Source of the DNA: Epiperipatus broadwayi
Lineage: Eukaryota > Onychophora > Udeonychophora > Euonychophora > Peripatidae
Direction: 5' to 3'
NCBI GenBank assembly: GCA_028023455.1
Contig: JAQFVV010000013.1
Span: forward strand, 8,896,411-8,960,410
DNA: 64,000 nucleotides
In this document: positions 1 to 12,320 of the stretch, piece by piece
How positions within the stretch are numbered: position 1 is the stretch's first letter
How the letters are laid out: every line of letters starts with the position of its first letter
The notes under the pieces: model-generated
What the model was told of the DNA's origin: nothing
The model's input: the letters and a program-made list of their open reading frames with translations, nothing else
Database searches by the model: none
Program-made: the position numbers and the translations under genes

Positions 1-1846
1 CTACTCTGTGAGTCTAATAATCACCAACATAAATAAATATATAAACTACCTTTCCTTTATGGTATCATTTGAATGAGTTTTGGAACTAAAAAATAGTTTC
101 TTTGCTGCTCATAGACTATATGAAATTGAAGTGAAGCGGTGAAAAAAATACCAGATTTCAATATAAACTAAAAAATAAACTATTTTATTGGCAGGAAAAA
201 TAAAATAAAAAAAACATTTATTTAATCAGACAAATTCTTCTCGAATAAAACTGTAGAAAATCTTCAGCTTTTTCAAATCAACTTTATAAATGAAATAAAG
301 TACTTTATATTTCCAAATTTTTAACTGACACTTAAGGGCATACTATCAGTAAATACCTTGTTAAAGTTATTAACTGATAGAACTGTTCTTGCTGGAATAA
401 TTTTGCTTTGAAATTAGCCATTTTATGCTGCATTTTTGCAGAAAAAGAAAACAGTAAATTTTCTTTGTCAGCAAGATTATCTGAAAAACTTTAAATTTTT
501 AAATTAACAGATATTAAAAATCAATAGCAATATGGAGTAGGATTTTCTAAGAATAAAATAAAATTATTACTTTTTTGCATGCATTTTATGCTGAATGATC
601 AACACTAAATAATGCTGAAAATCTTTTGTGACTTAAAACATACAACTTTACAACTTTTAAGTTGCAATTCATTGGAAATTCATAAAGCTATCATTATTTA
701 TAGAGTAATAAGATATACCAAATAAATTTATGAATACCACAATCATACATACATTACATATAAACACATCCTCTAGTTAACTCTTAACTCATTATAGTAA
801 ACTAATTCGATTTAGAATAAATCTATTCCACACATTTAAGTGTGACGTTTAATTGTTTTCAAAGTAATTGCAATACATTTCTATGATAATCTAAATAAAT
901 TGTATGCATAATATAGAGTTCAATTTGCCGTTTTTACCCCTAAAAGCCTGTGCCAACTTAATTTAAAGACACTGCCATGCCAGCCTGATAATTGCTTTCT
1001 GTCACATGCCATATTTTAATTATAACACAAATTTTTCAGCCTGTCCATTGGCATAAATAAGATTATGAATAGTAATAAATCACAAAGATGAAATTAAAAA
1101 ATTGCTATGATGAAGAATATAATGTACTTAATAAAACAATTTTAGTTGGTTGCACCAAATGTCATTTTGTAAAATCACTCATTTTCACTTAGCTGGCTGA
1201 CCCACCCGTGGTGAACTGCCTTTTAATCCAGGTTAGCTGTATCACCCGCCCCCTTCTTATGACCTTAAACATATTTTAACCCCTCCCAAAAATATTAAAG
1301 TGCTGTTCTTATTCCAGATATTTCACAAAATAAATAAATTTTTACATATTTAAAGAAGTTTCTTGACTAGCAGTCTAGAGATTTAATTGGTTTCAGTTTC
1401 ATGCTTTACTTTATTTTTTAAATAAACATAATCTTTTGCTTCTGGAGTTGGCTTTCAGTATAATACATTTGTATTCAAAATTTTCTGTACTCAAGTCAAG
1501 AAAAATAATTCCTCTGAACATAGAAGTTGTTAATTTGAAATAGTTTTCTTTATCCTTGAAATGAAGAAACATTTTCTTTTGACAAATTTTCTTTTGATAA
1601 TAATTTAAAAAGAGATTCTTTGATAATATTTTTTAGGTCAGATATTAGGACAGAACAATGAATGATTCAAAAAGTACCTATCTAATACCATGATTGAATT
1701 GCAAGTAGCAGTTATATCTGTGACACTCAGTCCCATAAGCAGTAATCTGCTAATTACTGCATTGGGCTGTAATAGCTTAATAGTCACTGATAAACTGTCA
1801 GAAAACTTTCTAAAAACGCATTTTTCAAGTTTGCATGCATCTTATA
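1..1846. other. AT-rich noncoding stretch, no gene seen
   Basis: AT-rich sequence with no credible ORF. The short open frame near 1690-1893 has no recognisable motif. A GC-richer patch lies at about 1190-1285 (C-rich runs near 1201-1213 and 1245-1252) and may be a fragment of an old repeat, but I could not assign it. Confidence 0.6.
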
Positions 1847-4007
1847 TATGTTATGTGCAGTTTATGAAGTCATACAATTCATGGAATGCATAACTTTTTG
1901 CTCATTCCGTGAAGTGTCTAACAACTTTTGTACAGTTTGTGGCTTGTGTAGAATTTTGTACAGTCCATGAAATGAGCATTTGACAAAATGCAAGAGAAAT
2001 CTTACTACCAAACTTCTTATGTTATAGCTATCAATAATTAATGATTTTCACAAGACATGTTTGTATGACATAAAAAGGTATAAATAACTTAATTTTTGAA
2101 ACAGTACATTTCTTATTTGTACAATGTGTTTTACAAGAGAATCTTTTAAGTCTTTGTCCATTACCAATAGAATGTTGATGAATTAGAACTGATACTGAAG
2201 TCTATAGTTGGTACTTCATTTATACATAATCCCTCAAAATCAACCTTTTCAAAGAAATTTCTGTCTGCCAGTTTTCAATATTTTCAATTGGTGCCAATTC
2301 TATATTTCCCTTTTTTTCTATCAAGGACTACTTTAATTAAGATTTCTGGATTTTCTTCACAACGATCAAAAAATGATATATATTTACATAATCTTTAATA
2401 TCCATATCTTTTATCTTTTTTGTTTGTTCTTTGCAGCATTTTTGTAGCATTATATGCTTCCAGTTCTGATGTGCAATGTTCCTTGACCACTGGATGGGAG
2501 GTCATTGTTGTCCATATTTGAAAGAATTTACCTGCCTAAATCATGAAGAATTCCTCCATTCAATTTTTATCAAATTGTATTCATGACTTTCTTTGATTGT
2601 TTTATTGTTATTTGTAATAGATTCTTCATATAATTCAATGGTAAGATTATTTACAGTTACTATTGAATGAATAAATGAATTTTCAGTTTGTTCTGGAATT
2701 AGTACTTGTCAGATATATTTCAGTGTCAGTGTAGTTTAACATATTCATGAAATTCTTTTCATCAATTCCTGATTGAATTTTGTACAAAAATTCTGTTGCA
2801 AGGTCAAGACCCACTTTAGATTTTATTTCAAACAGGGCTTTATCAGGATCTATTTTAATAGTTTCATGGTATGTATTATTGATACTCTACTAAACAAATT
2901 TTTGTCTTTGCGAGTGTGTTCGATCCTTTTAATAAAACTTAAGTTTCGATAAAAAAATAAGTTCTTTGATAATTTCAGCAGTGAATTCCCTTATCGGATT
3001 GTAAAACACAGACTATATTTTAGAAAAATGTCTAATAAATGATGAGCTACTTCTTTCAATGTTTTTCTAGCCAGTGTTTGAGCAAATGAAACTTGCTCTT
3101 GATAATGCATGGTGAACCTGAAATTACCATCTGGTAAGCTTTGAAAGTCAACATCTACCTAACCCTTTGATTCATGTCATCTTTTTCAGTTTCTCTGTTC
3201 ATCTTTCACATTGTTTTATGAATCAGAAACAATTTGTCATTCAAGGTTAGTATAGTTTTTTATTATTATCTTATGATTTTTGTCTTGCACGATGGCAAAA
3301 CTCTATACAGTATCGCTACTCAGTACAAGCTAGAATAATCAATGGAGAGTTTTTGACTCTGTGTAAACAGCTTGTAGTATAAAGAATGGTGATCATGAGA
3401 TGTTAAATGGTTTTTGTCTTGCATTTGTGAATAGTAGGCAGATGAATATCACAAATGGTAGAAATAGTGAATTCTCGATTGCCATGAAATCAGCCATTTT
3501 TTTTGTCACGATTTCATTGCACCTGTTAAATTTCATATAACTTCTAAGATGATATTGTTGTCTACTTCTTTCAATGGTAGATCTATTATCATTTAGTAAG
3601 TTCATTACATACTTTTCAAGTTCATTATTTCATATATCACATTCTCTAATAGCATTTTCTAAATTTTCCATTTGAATATAGGTATCTAAAATTTACAAAT
3701 ATGGGTATTTAAAACTTAAAATATCACTTTATTAAGTTAATAGTAATAAATCATTATATATTATATAAGCCACAAGTATTGCACATAAGAATAGATCTTG
3801 CAAATAATGTCAGTGAGAAAGTAAACCTTACAAAATATGATATCTGTACGTAATTCATGAAATGAGCAAAAAGCATAATGCTCATTTCATAAATAATTTA
3901 AAATTCTACACATTCCACAAACTTTACAAGTATGTCATACAGTTCATGGAATGAACAAAAAATGCACATTCCTTGAAATGTATGATTTCATAATCTGTGC
4001 ATAATAT
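1847..4007 (-). mobile_element. Relic DNA transposon with inverted ends and a Ginger/KRBA2-type integrase
   Basis: The two ends (about 1847-1985 and 3850-4007) are diverged inverted repeats. Both carry several copies of a short motif like TTCATGGAATGAGCA. The outermost bases read TGTTATGTGCAG on the left and TATTATGCACAG on the reverse complement of the right end. Between them, the minus strand encodes a broken integrase. Inverted ends plus an integrase-like protein fit the Ginger class of cut-and-paste transposons, whose transposase is related to LTR-retrotransposon integrases. No clean target-site duplication was seen. The right end abuts the direct repeat that starts at 4008. Confidence 0.6.
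2150..3605 (-). pseudogene. Broken integrase/transposase, Ginger or KRBA2-like
   Basis: Translation of the minus strand in shifting frames gives a run of blocks in the order expected for the integrase proteins annotated as KRAB-A domain-containing protein 2-like. At about 3170-3090 it reads VDVDFQSLPDGNFRF then MHYQEQ; about 3075-3045 KEVAHHLLDIF; about 2985-2955 FTAEIIKEL; and near 2845-2815 a block around KALFEIKSKVGL. The first blocks correspond to the start of the rve-type catalytic core (the D..Q.MPDG and HYQDH region), and FTAEIIKEL follows where the DNGREF motif should be. The aspartate-bearing DNGREF motif itself is destroyed and several stops and frameshifts are present, so no active protein can be made. 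The first 70 codons (3605-3393) form one open stretch upstream of the core. Identification rests on recalled family motifs, not a search. Confidence 0.6.
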
Positions 4008-4315
4008 TGAACTGGATGAGGAGGATCGAATAAAAAAAAATATATCGAATAATCTTCTTTACTCTTTAATAAAAAAAAACAAAAAACAAAATTGTAAAAC
4101 AAATTGTTGACTTCTTTTATATAAAAACTTTACAAAATTATTTATTATAAATTCGATCTACTCCAGCTGCAATTTAATATTGCATCACACCGACCCTTCA
4201 GTTAGAGAAACACATTACCAAAAGGTATTTGTAGCCAGGCCGAAGTTATACAAGGTATAACTTGTGACCACCTTTCTAGGCCACAGAACTTCTCTGTTGC
4301 TGAATTCAACCACTG
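4008..4315 (+). repeat. Left copy of a ~300-bp direct repeat (LTR-like)
   Basis: This segment recurs in the same orientation at 4759-5052. Both begin TGAAC(T/C)GG, carry a GGATCGAATAAAAAAAAATA stretch near the start and share a GC-richer block around GTAGCCAG(G/A)CCGAAGTTATA near the end, with small indels throughout. The 443-bp spacer has no coding potential. The pair could be LTRs of a short non-autonomous LTR element, Penelope-type terminal repeats, or two tandem copies of another repeat. No primer-binding site, polypurine tract or target duplication was found, so the class stays open. Confidence 0.65.
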
Positions 4316-4758
4316 AGAATATTTTTTCCTGTTAGTACATCACGGGTACACTTTTTCTCCATCTCTAAAACTCAATTCTACACTTCCTACCTTTCTTTCT
4401 TTCAATTACAATTCCTTTCTACATCCCTAATGTAAACTTAGACTTATATTCCATTTATATTATTTTAAATCCTTACGAACATTATTTTAACCCATTTATT
4501 TAACTTTCTTTTTTTTTTCAACTTTGGACGATATTTATTTCTCTTTACTTATTTGAAACCCCCTTTAATCTTTTCACTCTCTTTTCATTTAAAAATAAAA
4601 AAAATGTTTCGGTCCATTCTTTGATTTAAATCATTCCACTTTACAACTGTTATATGCAGTTTAACGTTTCTTTAAATTTTTATTTTTTTAAAATTTGACA
4701 TATGATTAATTGCTGTCATATATGATGGTTCTGTACCCACGTTGTGAAAGCCAAATGA
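4316..4758. other. Spacer between the direct repeats
   Basis: Pyrimidine-rich plus strand with many CTTT and TTTC runs. No ORF with recognisable content. If the flanks are LTRs, this would be the internal part of a TRIM-like element. Confidence 0.4.
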
Positions 4759-5052
4759 TGAACCGGGTGGGAGAAGGATCGAATAAAAAAAAATATAGAA
4801 TAAATTTTTTTTACTCTTTAGTAAAACAGAATTGCGAAACATTGTTGACTTTTTTTATACAAAAACTTTACAAAATTATTTATTATAAATTCAATCTACT
4901 TCAGCTGCAATTTAGTATTGCATGTTACCAGCCCCTCAGGCAGAGAAGCACAATATCAAAGGTACCTGTAGCCAGACCGAAGTTATATAAGGTATAACAT
5001 GCGACCACCGTTCCAGGCCACTGAACTTCTCTACAGTTGAATTCAACCCCTG
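4759..5052 (+). repeat. Right copy of the ~300-bp direct repeat
   Basis: Second copy of the segment at 4008-4315, in the same orientation. Homology runs from TGAACCGG through GAATTCAACCCCTG and stops abruptly on both sides, which shows the boundaries of the repeat unit. Confidence 0.65.
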
Positions 5053-5193
5053 TCATTCAAGGCACTTAAAAAAATATTTGTTTTGAAGTAAACTTCAGAT
5101 GCCAGCTAAGTTCAATTAAGTAACTAACATGCCCTGGATGATGGCTTCTAATTCAGCGCCTTATAAAACCCAACTAGCTTAATCAAAACATAA

Positions 5194-6411
5194 TACATCT
5201 GGGTCTCGTTTTATGCAGATTTTTTAAATGCGATTTTGAAGTTATGCAATTCATGTTTTCTCTTAATATCTTTTTATGCAGGTTTTCTTTTATGCGATAA
5301 AGAAGTTCATATTTCACTATATTTATTAGATATCAAGAAATTTAAATTATTAATAACTTATTTTGACTTGAAATATATATATATATATATTTTAAAAGTA
5401 TAACGTGATATTAGCAGCTAATGTGAATATGGTCTGAAGCTGTATTTAAAATTTTAGCTTCTACGTAAATAACCTACTTATACTTATGAGTAAATAATAA
5501 TAGATTTATACTTATGAGTATAAAAATATCGCAATAAATATTCTAAAATTTTACTTTTAAAACGTATATTTTGTTATATATAACAGAAATAAATAATCTT
5601 TTAGATTTTTAAAATAAATAACAAAGATTTTGTTGATTTTGTAAACGGAAAATAATCTTTCTAATGATAATGTATAATTTTTTTATTTTGGTTGCAATCT
5701 CATTTTTTTAATATAGAAACAAAATGTGAACATTTAAAATTTATTTCAGTAGTAAACAAAAATATCTATCAAATGAAGACAAATTTATTATTTTCTGACG
5801 AATAATAATTTAATCATAGATTTTACATTGATGTGTGAGACAAAGAAAAACATCAGAAAATGCTGAAATCTGAGAGTTTGCTAAAGTGAACAACCTTTTA
5901 AATTCCAATGAGAGCTAAATAGTTATATGTCTGGATATTGCGAGCTGTACAAACAATTAGTAAAATCATTGTCTCAAAGTTTAATCACCAATCGCATTGT
6001 CGACAGAAAACCATTAACACAACACAAGACTGAAAGTGGCGCTAGTTATACTTTCTCTTGTGATTAATTTGATTTCTTACCAGTTCATAAACGAACCGCA
6101 TATTGTCATATAGTGATAATGATTAAAACTTGTATGAAAAAATGTAAAATTAAATACTGTAGTTAGTAAAAAAAGTTTGTATTGTATTAATTTTTGTCAA
6201 ATATTTGAAATTTTTTATTAGTCATACTTTATTTTCTTTAATATGAATTTTAAAATAATTTTTTCTTGTTGTTTTGCTTTTATGTGGTTTCTGAAAATTA
6301 CCGAATCTATCCCCCATTTTTCAAGGTAAGTTAAGTCTATTTTTGTGCGATTTTTTTTAATGCGAATTTTCTGTGGAACCTATTCACTGTATAAAACGAG
6401 ACCCAGGTATA
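5194..6411. mobile_element. Non-autonomous DNA transposon, Tigger/pogo-like ends
   Basis: The left end at 5199-5218 reads CTGGGTCTCGTTTTATGCAG. The right end at 6387-6406, reverse complemented, is identical except for one base. With three more bases each inverted repeat is bounded by TA (5194-5195 and 6410-6411), as expected for a TA target duplication of the Tc1/mariner superfamily. Subterminal TTTTATGCG-type motifs resemble those of Tigger/pogo elements. The 1.2-kb interior has no transposase ORF, so this is a deletion derivative or a relic. Confidence 0.6.
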
Positions 6412-8054
6412 TAATAAACTGCTTTGATTCTGTTAAATGTGTGTGTATATTTATGTATACACAGAATACATATTATTAGTCAATTTATAATTGAAAACTG
6501 AACAGATTTTTAATTGTGTTTGTATATTTATATATACACAAAATAAGTGTTATAAATGATATAACGATAAACTAAATGTATGTGCGTGGATGCATTCACA
6601 ATATTTTATAAAAGCATTAGACTAATTAAATAGTTTAATTAATGGAAAAAACTATAAACTTATCAAGAAAGTTAGATGAATTTGAGCAAAGGTTTTAGAT
6701 AACGTAAACAAAGCCATTGCTTAAAATAGACAATTCCAAGGTGATTGCGTTATCTGATCAGGATCAAATAGTGCAACTAAATAGATGACCACCACGTGGA
6801 CAGCAGATGTCCAATCAAGGGAGTCTACATTAAAAAACAATAAGAAAGGGGCATAGAGCTAGAATAGAATGAGACAGGACACTTACTAAGTGAAGCTTTT
6901 GAAAGGTAGATGTCAACAAAAAACAAAGTGAAGTTAAACTTTAATTGCCTATACTCAGAAAATTTGATAAATACATTTATTTATCATATTTTATAAAATA
7001 TCCCCCCTCTAATTAATCAAAAATAATCATTTTGAAAATGTCAATATATAAAAAGAATCTATTGATATCATTTTAAAAAGAAAATTAATGAAATAATTTT
7101 TTTATTTCTTAATGAAAAAAAGAAAACTTTTTTTCTCTACATTAAGAGAAATAGAAAATAAACATATTAGAATTTTATTTCCCTGCTAAAAGATTTAAGA
7201 ATTTACAATCATTTGGATTATCATATACAAACATGTCAACCTTTTATTTATTATTATTTTTTTTACAAGACAAAATGAATCTAAATTTGTAAATATTAAG
7301 TATTATTGTAGGATATAAGAAAAGTGTATTATTAATTAAAGAAGTTAAGGATATTGAGATAAAAGAAAGTTGTTGATTTTAATAGAAGGGGGTTACTTAG
7401 AAATAGAATTCTAAAAAAAGATTCAGGATCTCTTGTGAAAATAATTTAAAGATAATATAGTGATAAATTAGTTACTACAGAAAACAATAAGTCACATTTC
7501 TAATAAATAACTTTAAAAGAAAAAATAAATTATTAAAATTTTTTTTTTTTAAATAATGTTTTTATGTAAATAGTGACTAAAAAGTAGAAAATAACAAAGT
7601 TATCCTACTAAAAAACATTTCATAAAAACTTTTGAGGCCATAAAATCAAAAAGACCTCAAATACTTTTATGAACTGACATATGGTTTTTAGTTATATCAT
7701 TTTGTGTTATTTTCTGTTTTTTAATCTGCTCTTTACATTATTTTTTACTTTTTAATTATATAAAACAATTTTAATTCAAATAAAATTTCTTTATCAGTCT
7801 CTTATTATGTTTCTTGTTCTCTCCACAAAAGAGTGCTTGCTATCAATGATTTTGGCAGTTCTATTTCATTTTAATTTTGGAAATTTAAATATATAATTCT
7901 CTTATCATTTTTTATACATTATTTTTTTTTTTTACAAAATATTTATGAAATATTAATCATTTCAGAAGAATCCAGATTTTAATAGAAAATATTTACTTTT
8001 AATTAATTAAATAGAAGTTAAATCAATATGAACAAAATTTTATTTTACAAATGT
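6412..8054. other. AT-rich noncoding stretch
   Basis: No gene seen. At about 6430-6545 a loosely repeated TGTGT..TATATTTATGTATACACA motif occurs twice, giving local dyad symmetry. The rest is A/T homopolymer-rich sequence. Confidence 0.5.
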
Positions 8055-8216
8055 AATACTTCTATTAGCTCAGTTGCTAAGGATTTTTCCTGGGCAGCAT
8101 AGATATGTGATTTCAAGTTCTAAATGGGAACAATTTTTTTTTCACTGTTAAAAATTCAAAAATTTGGACATTCTGACAGAATCAAACAAAAATGTGGACA
8201 TACCGACAGAAACAGA
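8055..8216 (+). repeat. tRNA-like (SINE-like) relic with a 30-bp tandem duplication
   Basis: An A-box-like TAGCTCAGTTGC lies at 8066-8077 and a B-box-like TTTCAAGTTC at 8111-8120, spaced as in a tRNA-derived promoter. A run of T follows, then two 30-bp tandem units starting with TGGACA at 8165 and 8195. It looks like the worn head and body of a tRNA-derived SINE. Both boxes are imperfect and no cloverleaf can be built, so it is not a working tRNA gene. Confidence 0.4.
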
Positions 8217-10491
8217 TAGGTCAGGGTAATATAAAAACATTTAAAATAGCAAAAAAAATTAGTATAAATAATTTTTTATATTTATTTTAATCTTTGCTTG
8301 AAATATTTTTAAAATATATTAATTTTTCAAAGAAACAAAACAACAGTCTATAACTTATAGATAGACATTTTTGAATTATGCTATTGAGAGCTCCAGCTGA
8401 AATTGATAATTGTAATAATAGTATTTGAAGAATTCAATGAGGAACAAAAAGATCAGAGTTGATATGGGATCATGGGTGAAATTATTTGAGTTGCCTAATT
8501 GAATATTGTTTTAATTATTTTAATTTTAATTTAATGTTAATTTAAAATTTTGAAAGTGAAAAGTTTTTTTTAAGGAATTTCTTAATTTTTTTAATATGTT
8601 TAATCTCATTTTTTATCACATAATTAAAATATTTTTTTGTTAAAATGTCATTATTTTAATTCTAAAATGATTCTTATCAAAAATTATATTTCATTTTATT
8701 ATAATTACCTGAATTTTTTTGGTTAATGTTTTTGACTAAATGATAATTTTGTGCACAATATTATTTCTAATTTTGTGTCTATTTTATCAGTTTATTTTTG
8801 TTAGATTAAATTGAATGTTGAAGCACTTAACTTTATGAAAAAAATTTAACATATTTTAAAAAACTAATGTTTATCATGAATTGTTATAGTAAAACTTGTA
8901 TTATGGCTATTAAAACATGTCTAGTATTGTTTATATTGTCTTTTTTATTAAATTTTAAATTTGTTTCAATTAATTTTTTTCATACAGATAAATATTTTAC
9001 ATTGTATTGTTAACGTTTTTATTTTTTAAAACAGTTAAATAAATAAATCAATTTATTAAATCTGTAAATTGATTTCTATATTTTCTTACACTCATACAAA
9101 TGACTAGCCCCATTTCTATTTCAAATGTACATTTGACATCTCTGTAATTTCTTAGATTATATGTAGTTTTTTCCCCTCACAGTTCTCTTCAAAACATTTA
9201 AAAAAATTTTTTTTTTTTTTTACAAGATTTTTAATTTCTCTTAATACCATTTCATCATTTTAAAAGTACTTTCTCCATATCTATGATTTTCATGTTTGTC
9301 ACCATTTCAGTTATTCATGATTTTAAAAAATAATACACTATAAATAAAAAAATTAGAAATTAATAAAAAGTAATAATTTTATATATTTAAATGTTGAGTT
9401 TATTTGATAAATAATTAATATAAATAATTTGTATTCAAAAGTTTTGATTTTTTGTTTGTTAATGAATTTTGAAAGTAAACAAATATGCATTAATCAATTT
9501 TTATTAATCATTCATTAGACTAGAGATTATCCATTTAAAGAATAATATATCTGTAATGTAATTTTTACTATACTTCATATACAAGGTAGGGACTGCTTTC
9601 TATCATAACATTTTTTCCCCACATTTTTGGTCATATGTTTATGTTTACACTCATCCACAAGGTGTTAAAAGCGGATTGAAATTAGTCTCTAATTTTCATG
9701 AGAGTGGTCTAGTGAAAATTACACTACAGGAATATTATTCATACATTAATCAAGACTAATTTACAATGTTGTGAAGTGCCTCATGAATAATGATAATCTT
9801 TATCGAATCTCATACAAATTTCCTGTAGTTATTTATTATATTTTTTAAATGCTTAAGAGAATAAGTTGTCAAATGTTTGGTTTTATTTGAGAATTTAAAG
9901 GAAATGAATATTTTATCTATATAAGCAGCTACAAAATGTATATAATCTAGAACCAAAACATTTAAATACCAGAATAATAATTTCATATTTTCTGTGAAGT
10001 GAAAAAATAATTCTAGGAAAATATTTTCTTGCAAAGTGAATAATTGAAGTCAGTAAACCTGTGGACTTAATTCTTGAAAGAGGTTTGATATTTTCAGTGG
10101 ATATATAGATAAAAAATAAAAACTTTCCTATAGATTTTCTTAATAGAATTGAAAGGAATACATTAATGACCAGATTAAATCAATTGTTTGTTGATTGATT
10201 TGTGATTATTGAAATTGTAGGTTAAGAACAGCAAGATACGCATTTACCTAGCTACAATTAAATTGCTAACTGGAGTAATTTTGGATCTACTATGCAATGA
10301 ATCTAATCTTACTTAAAATTTTTATATGCTCAAGTTTCATCTCATTTCAAAATCTAGTTTGTAAGAACAGAAGGCTGCTGCTTTTCCCTATATATATTTT
10401 TCTAGATCAAATTAATATTGGTATTATTTTTAAAGTTATTATTTTCTAAGATTGCTTAATTCATTATATAATTGATTGATGAAATTAGAGG
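8217..10491. other. AT-rich noncoding stretch
   Basis: No gene or convincing repeat seen. Short open frames such as the one at 9810-10034 lack recognisable content. Confidence 0.5.
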
Positions 10492-10613
10492 GGATTTGAA
10501 ACCAGACTTTCAGTCTCCCTTTAGTTACCCATTCCATCTTATACGACCGATACACATGACCACATATATGCAAAAAAGATAGATGATTTCCAATATCTGT
10601 ATTTCATGATGAA
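10492..10613 (+). mobile_element. Fragment (one arm) of the MITE family found at 59597-60292
   Basis: Begins ATTAGAGGGGATTTGAA and continues through CCATCTTATAC, CACATGACCACA and AGATAGATGATTTCCAATAT, matching the left arm of the MITE at 59597 in the same order. The match fades after about 10613 and no opposite arm was found nearby, so this is a truncated copy. Confidence 0.7.
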
Positions 10614-11127
10614 TTAAAATTTATTGGAAATTATTTTATTGGTTCATATTTTGAGAGTGCTTTCAATAAAAGTTTACAGATTTGAATTTTGGTTTTTTTA
10701 TCATTTGATATCTATTTTTACATTATAACAGTCAGTCAAAAATTCTCACTCTATCTGCCATACAAGGCGCCACCAGGCCATAGGCAGATACTTCTTTGTA
10801 AGATTCCATTTTTATTCGACTGATATGGCTTAGTCGCTGGCTTAAGAAGTAGCTGAGATTTAATGATATAAACTTTTGAACACATTTTTAATAAAGAAAA
10901 AAGATAATAAAATAAGCCACTGCCAGTAATACATACATTTATTTACATACATATATAAAAATAAATTTGAGGAATAAATTATTTAACATTGCTTTAATTT
11001 TATTATTATTATTTTTGAAGTTTTGATATCTTGGTAAGTTTGCACAGATGGATATTTTATAAATTTAATAATGTGATAAACATAAATACGCTATATAGAT
11101 TATGCATTTATATACTTGATTCTTTTT
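10614..11127. other. AT-rich noncoding stretch with one short hairpin
   Basis: No gene seen. At 10752-10790 a perfect 8-bp inverted repeat (TATCTGCC / GGCAGATA) flanks a 23-nt GC-rich loop containing GGCGCC. Confidence 0.45.
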
Positions 11128-11540
11128 TTAACTCCAGGCTACAAGTTTGCGTCCAAACCAAGACCAGCTTATTGATATACTGATGTGATCAATCCAAAAT
11201 GAGGATGTTAGCATACAAAAAACCATGCCGACAGGAGTGTGAATGACCCTCGTCCAGTACAAGAATGTGCATCTATCTGGCGAGGTCATTTGGGAAATAT
11301 ATATATTAGACATGCTCTATAATGAAGGGATTGCCGTCTTGGCCGTCTTACTATCACCACCCAAAGCGTAAGGAGATCAATGGTGCAGTGAATACATCTA
11401 CATCCATTGGCAACATGATGACTACACTTTTGGTCTTGCATTTATTTGTTAGTAGTGTCCTGATGCTAAGGAAAGGGAATGAGAATCCAGTGCATCTCCC
11501 CACATCACATTAACATAAAACACCTGTACATCCATCTCCA
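11128..11540. other. GC-richer island, unidentified relic
   Basis: Noticeably richer in G and C than everything around it. Both strands have short open frames (11128-11313 minus, 61 codons; 11322-11513 plus, 63 codons) and the plus strand can be read as interrupted protein-like text, but I recognise no family. It could be a decayed transposon, a processed pseudogene or an exon of an unknown gene. No splice sites stood out. Confidence 0.35.
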
Positions 11541-11859
11541 GCACTGATTCAACTACGAGATAAATAGTCCAAAATTAACCCACTTAAACTAACAATCGTA
11601 CAAATCTATGCAGCCATCTACACCTATTTTTAAATTATTAGGTTAAAAGAAATTTGATAATTTGGTTATTAAACGAAACAACAAAAAAGAAAAAAAAGAA
11701 AAATGAAAATGATTGATTAGCAAACTTAATACATAAATAAAAAGATTATTAACTGGTTTAAAGTCCTATTGCTGGTCGGATAAGAGTTCACTTAGTTATA
11801 TTTTTTACGAATTAAACACTTATTAAAGAGATATTTAAAAAGTTCAATTGATAAAAGTT
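11541..11859. other. AT-rich spacer
   Basis: Nothing recognised. It separates the two GC-richer islands. Confidence 0.4.
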
Positions 11860-12320
11860 CATACTTTCCGCAGTAGATTTGAAGCCCGTCTTGTCCACAA
11901 TGCGTCGCACCCATCCAACTGAAGTCCATTTAATATTTCTATCATTTCTGGGAAGACCGGTCTGTTGTTTTCTGCCTTTCAGTAATCATCAATTTGGAGG
12001 CTGCCTCAGCTGGTGCATAACAGGAAATTAATTCATTATGAGACCCTTATATTTCAGAGTCCGCAATACAGTTCATGAATCAACAGTTACTTTATTTTCT
12101 GAGTGAGTAAAAAGGATGTAATAATAATTTAATATTTCCTCTTTTATAATTTTATAGCCTTTTATCAAATTCTCCGGATCGATCACACATGACGTTCTTT
12201 GTTCTTATTGGTCCTGATGTTTTCCTATCTGGCCCATGCCTGGCTTAGTCAATCTGTTCCAGAGCAGGAAACAATCTTTTTTTATCTCTTATCTGACCAT
12301 TACATTACAAAGTGCCCAAG
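11860..12320. other. Second GC-richer island, unidentified
   Basis: GC-richer sequence like that at 11128-11540, containing CpGs and no long ORF. A GGTCGGATAAGAG motif upstream at 11776 pairs with CTCTTATCTGACC at 12283-12295, which might be worn ends of an element, but 13 bp is too little to be sure. Confidence 0.3.

Noticed and set aside
4008-5052. A confident LTR retrotransposon call
   Set aside because: No primer-binding site, polypurine tract, target duplication or coding region, so it is kept only as a direct-repeat pair.
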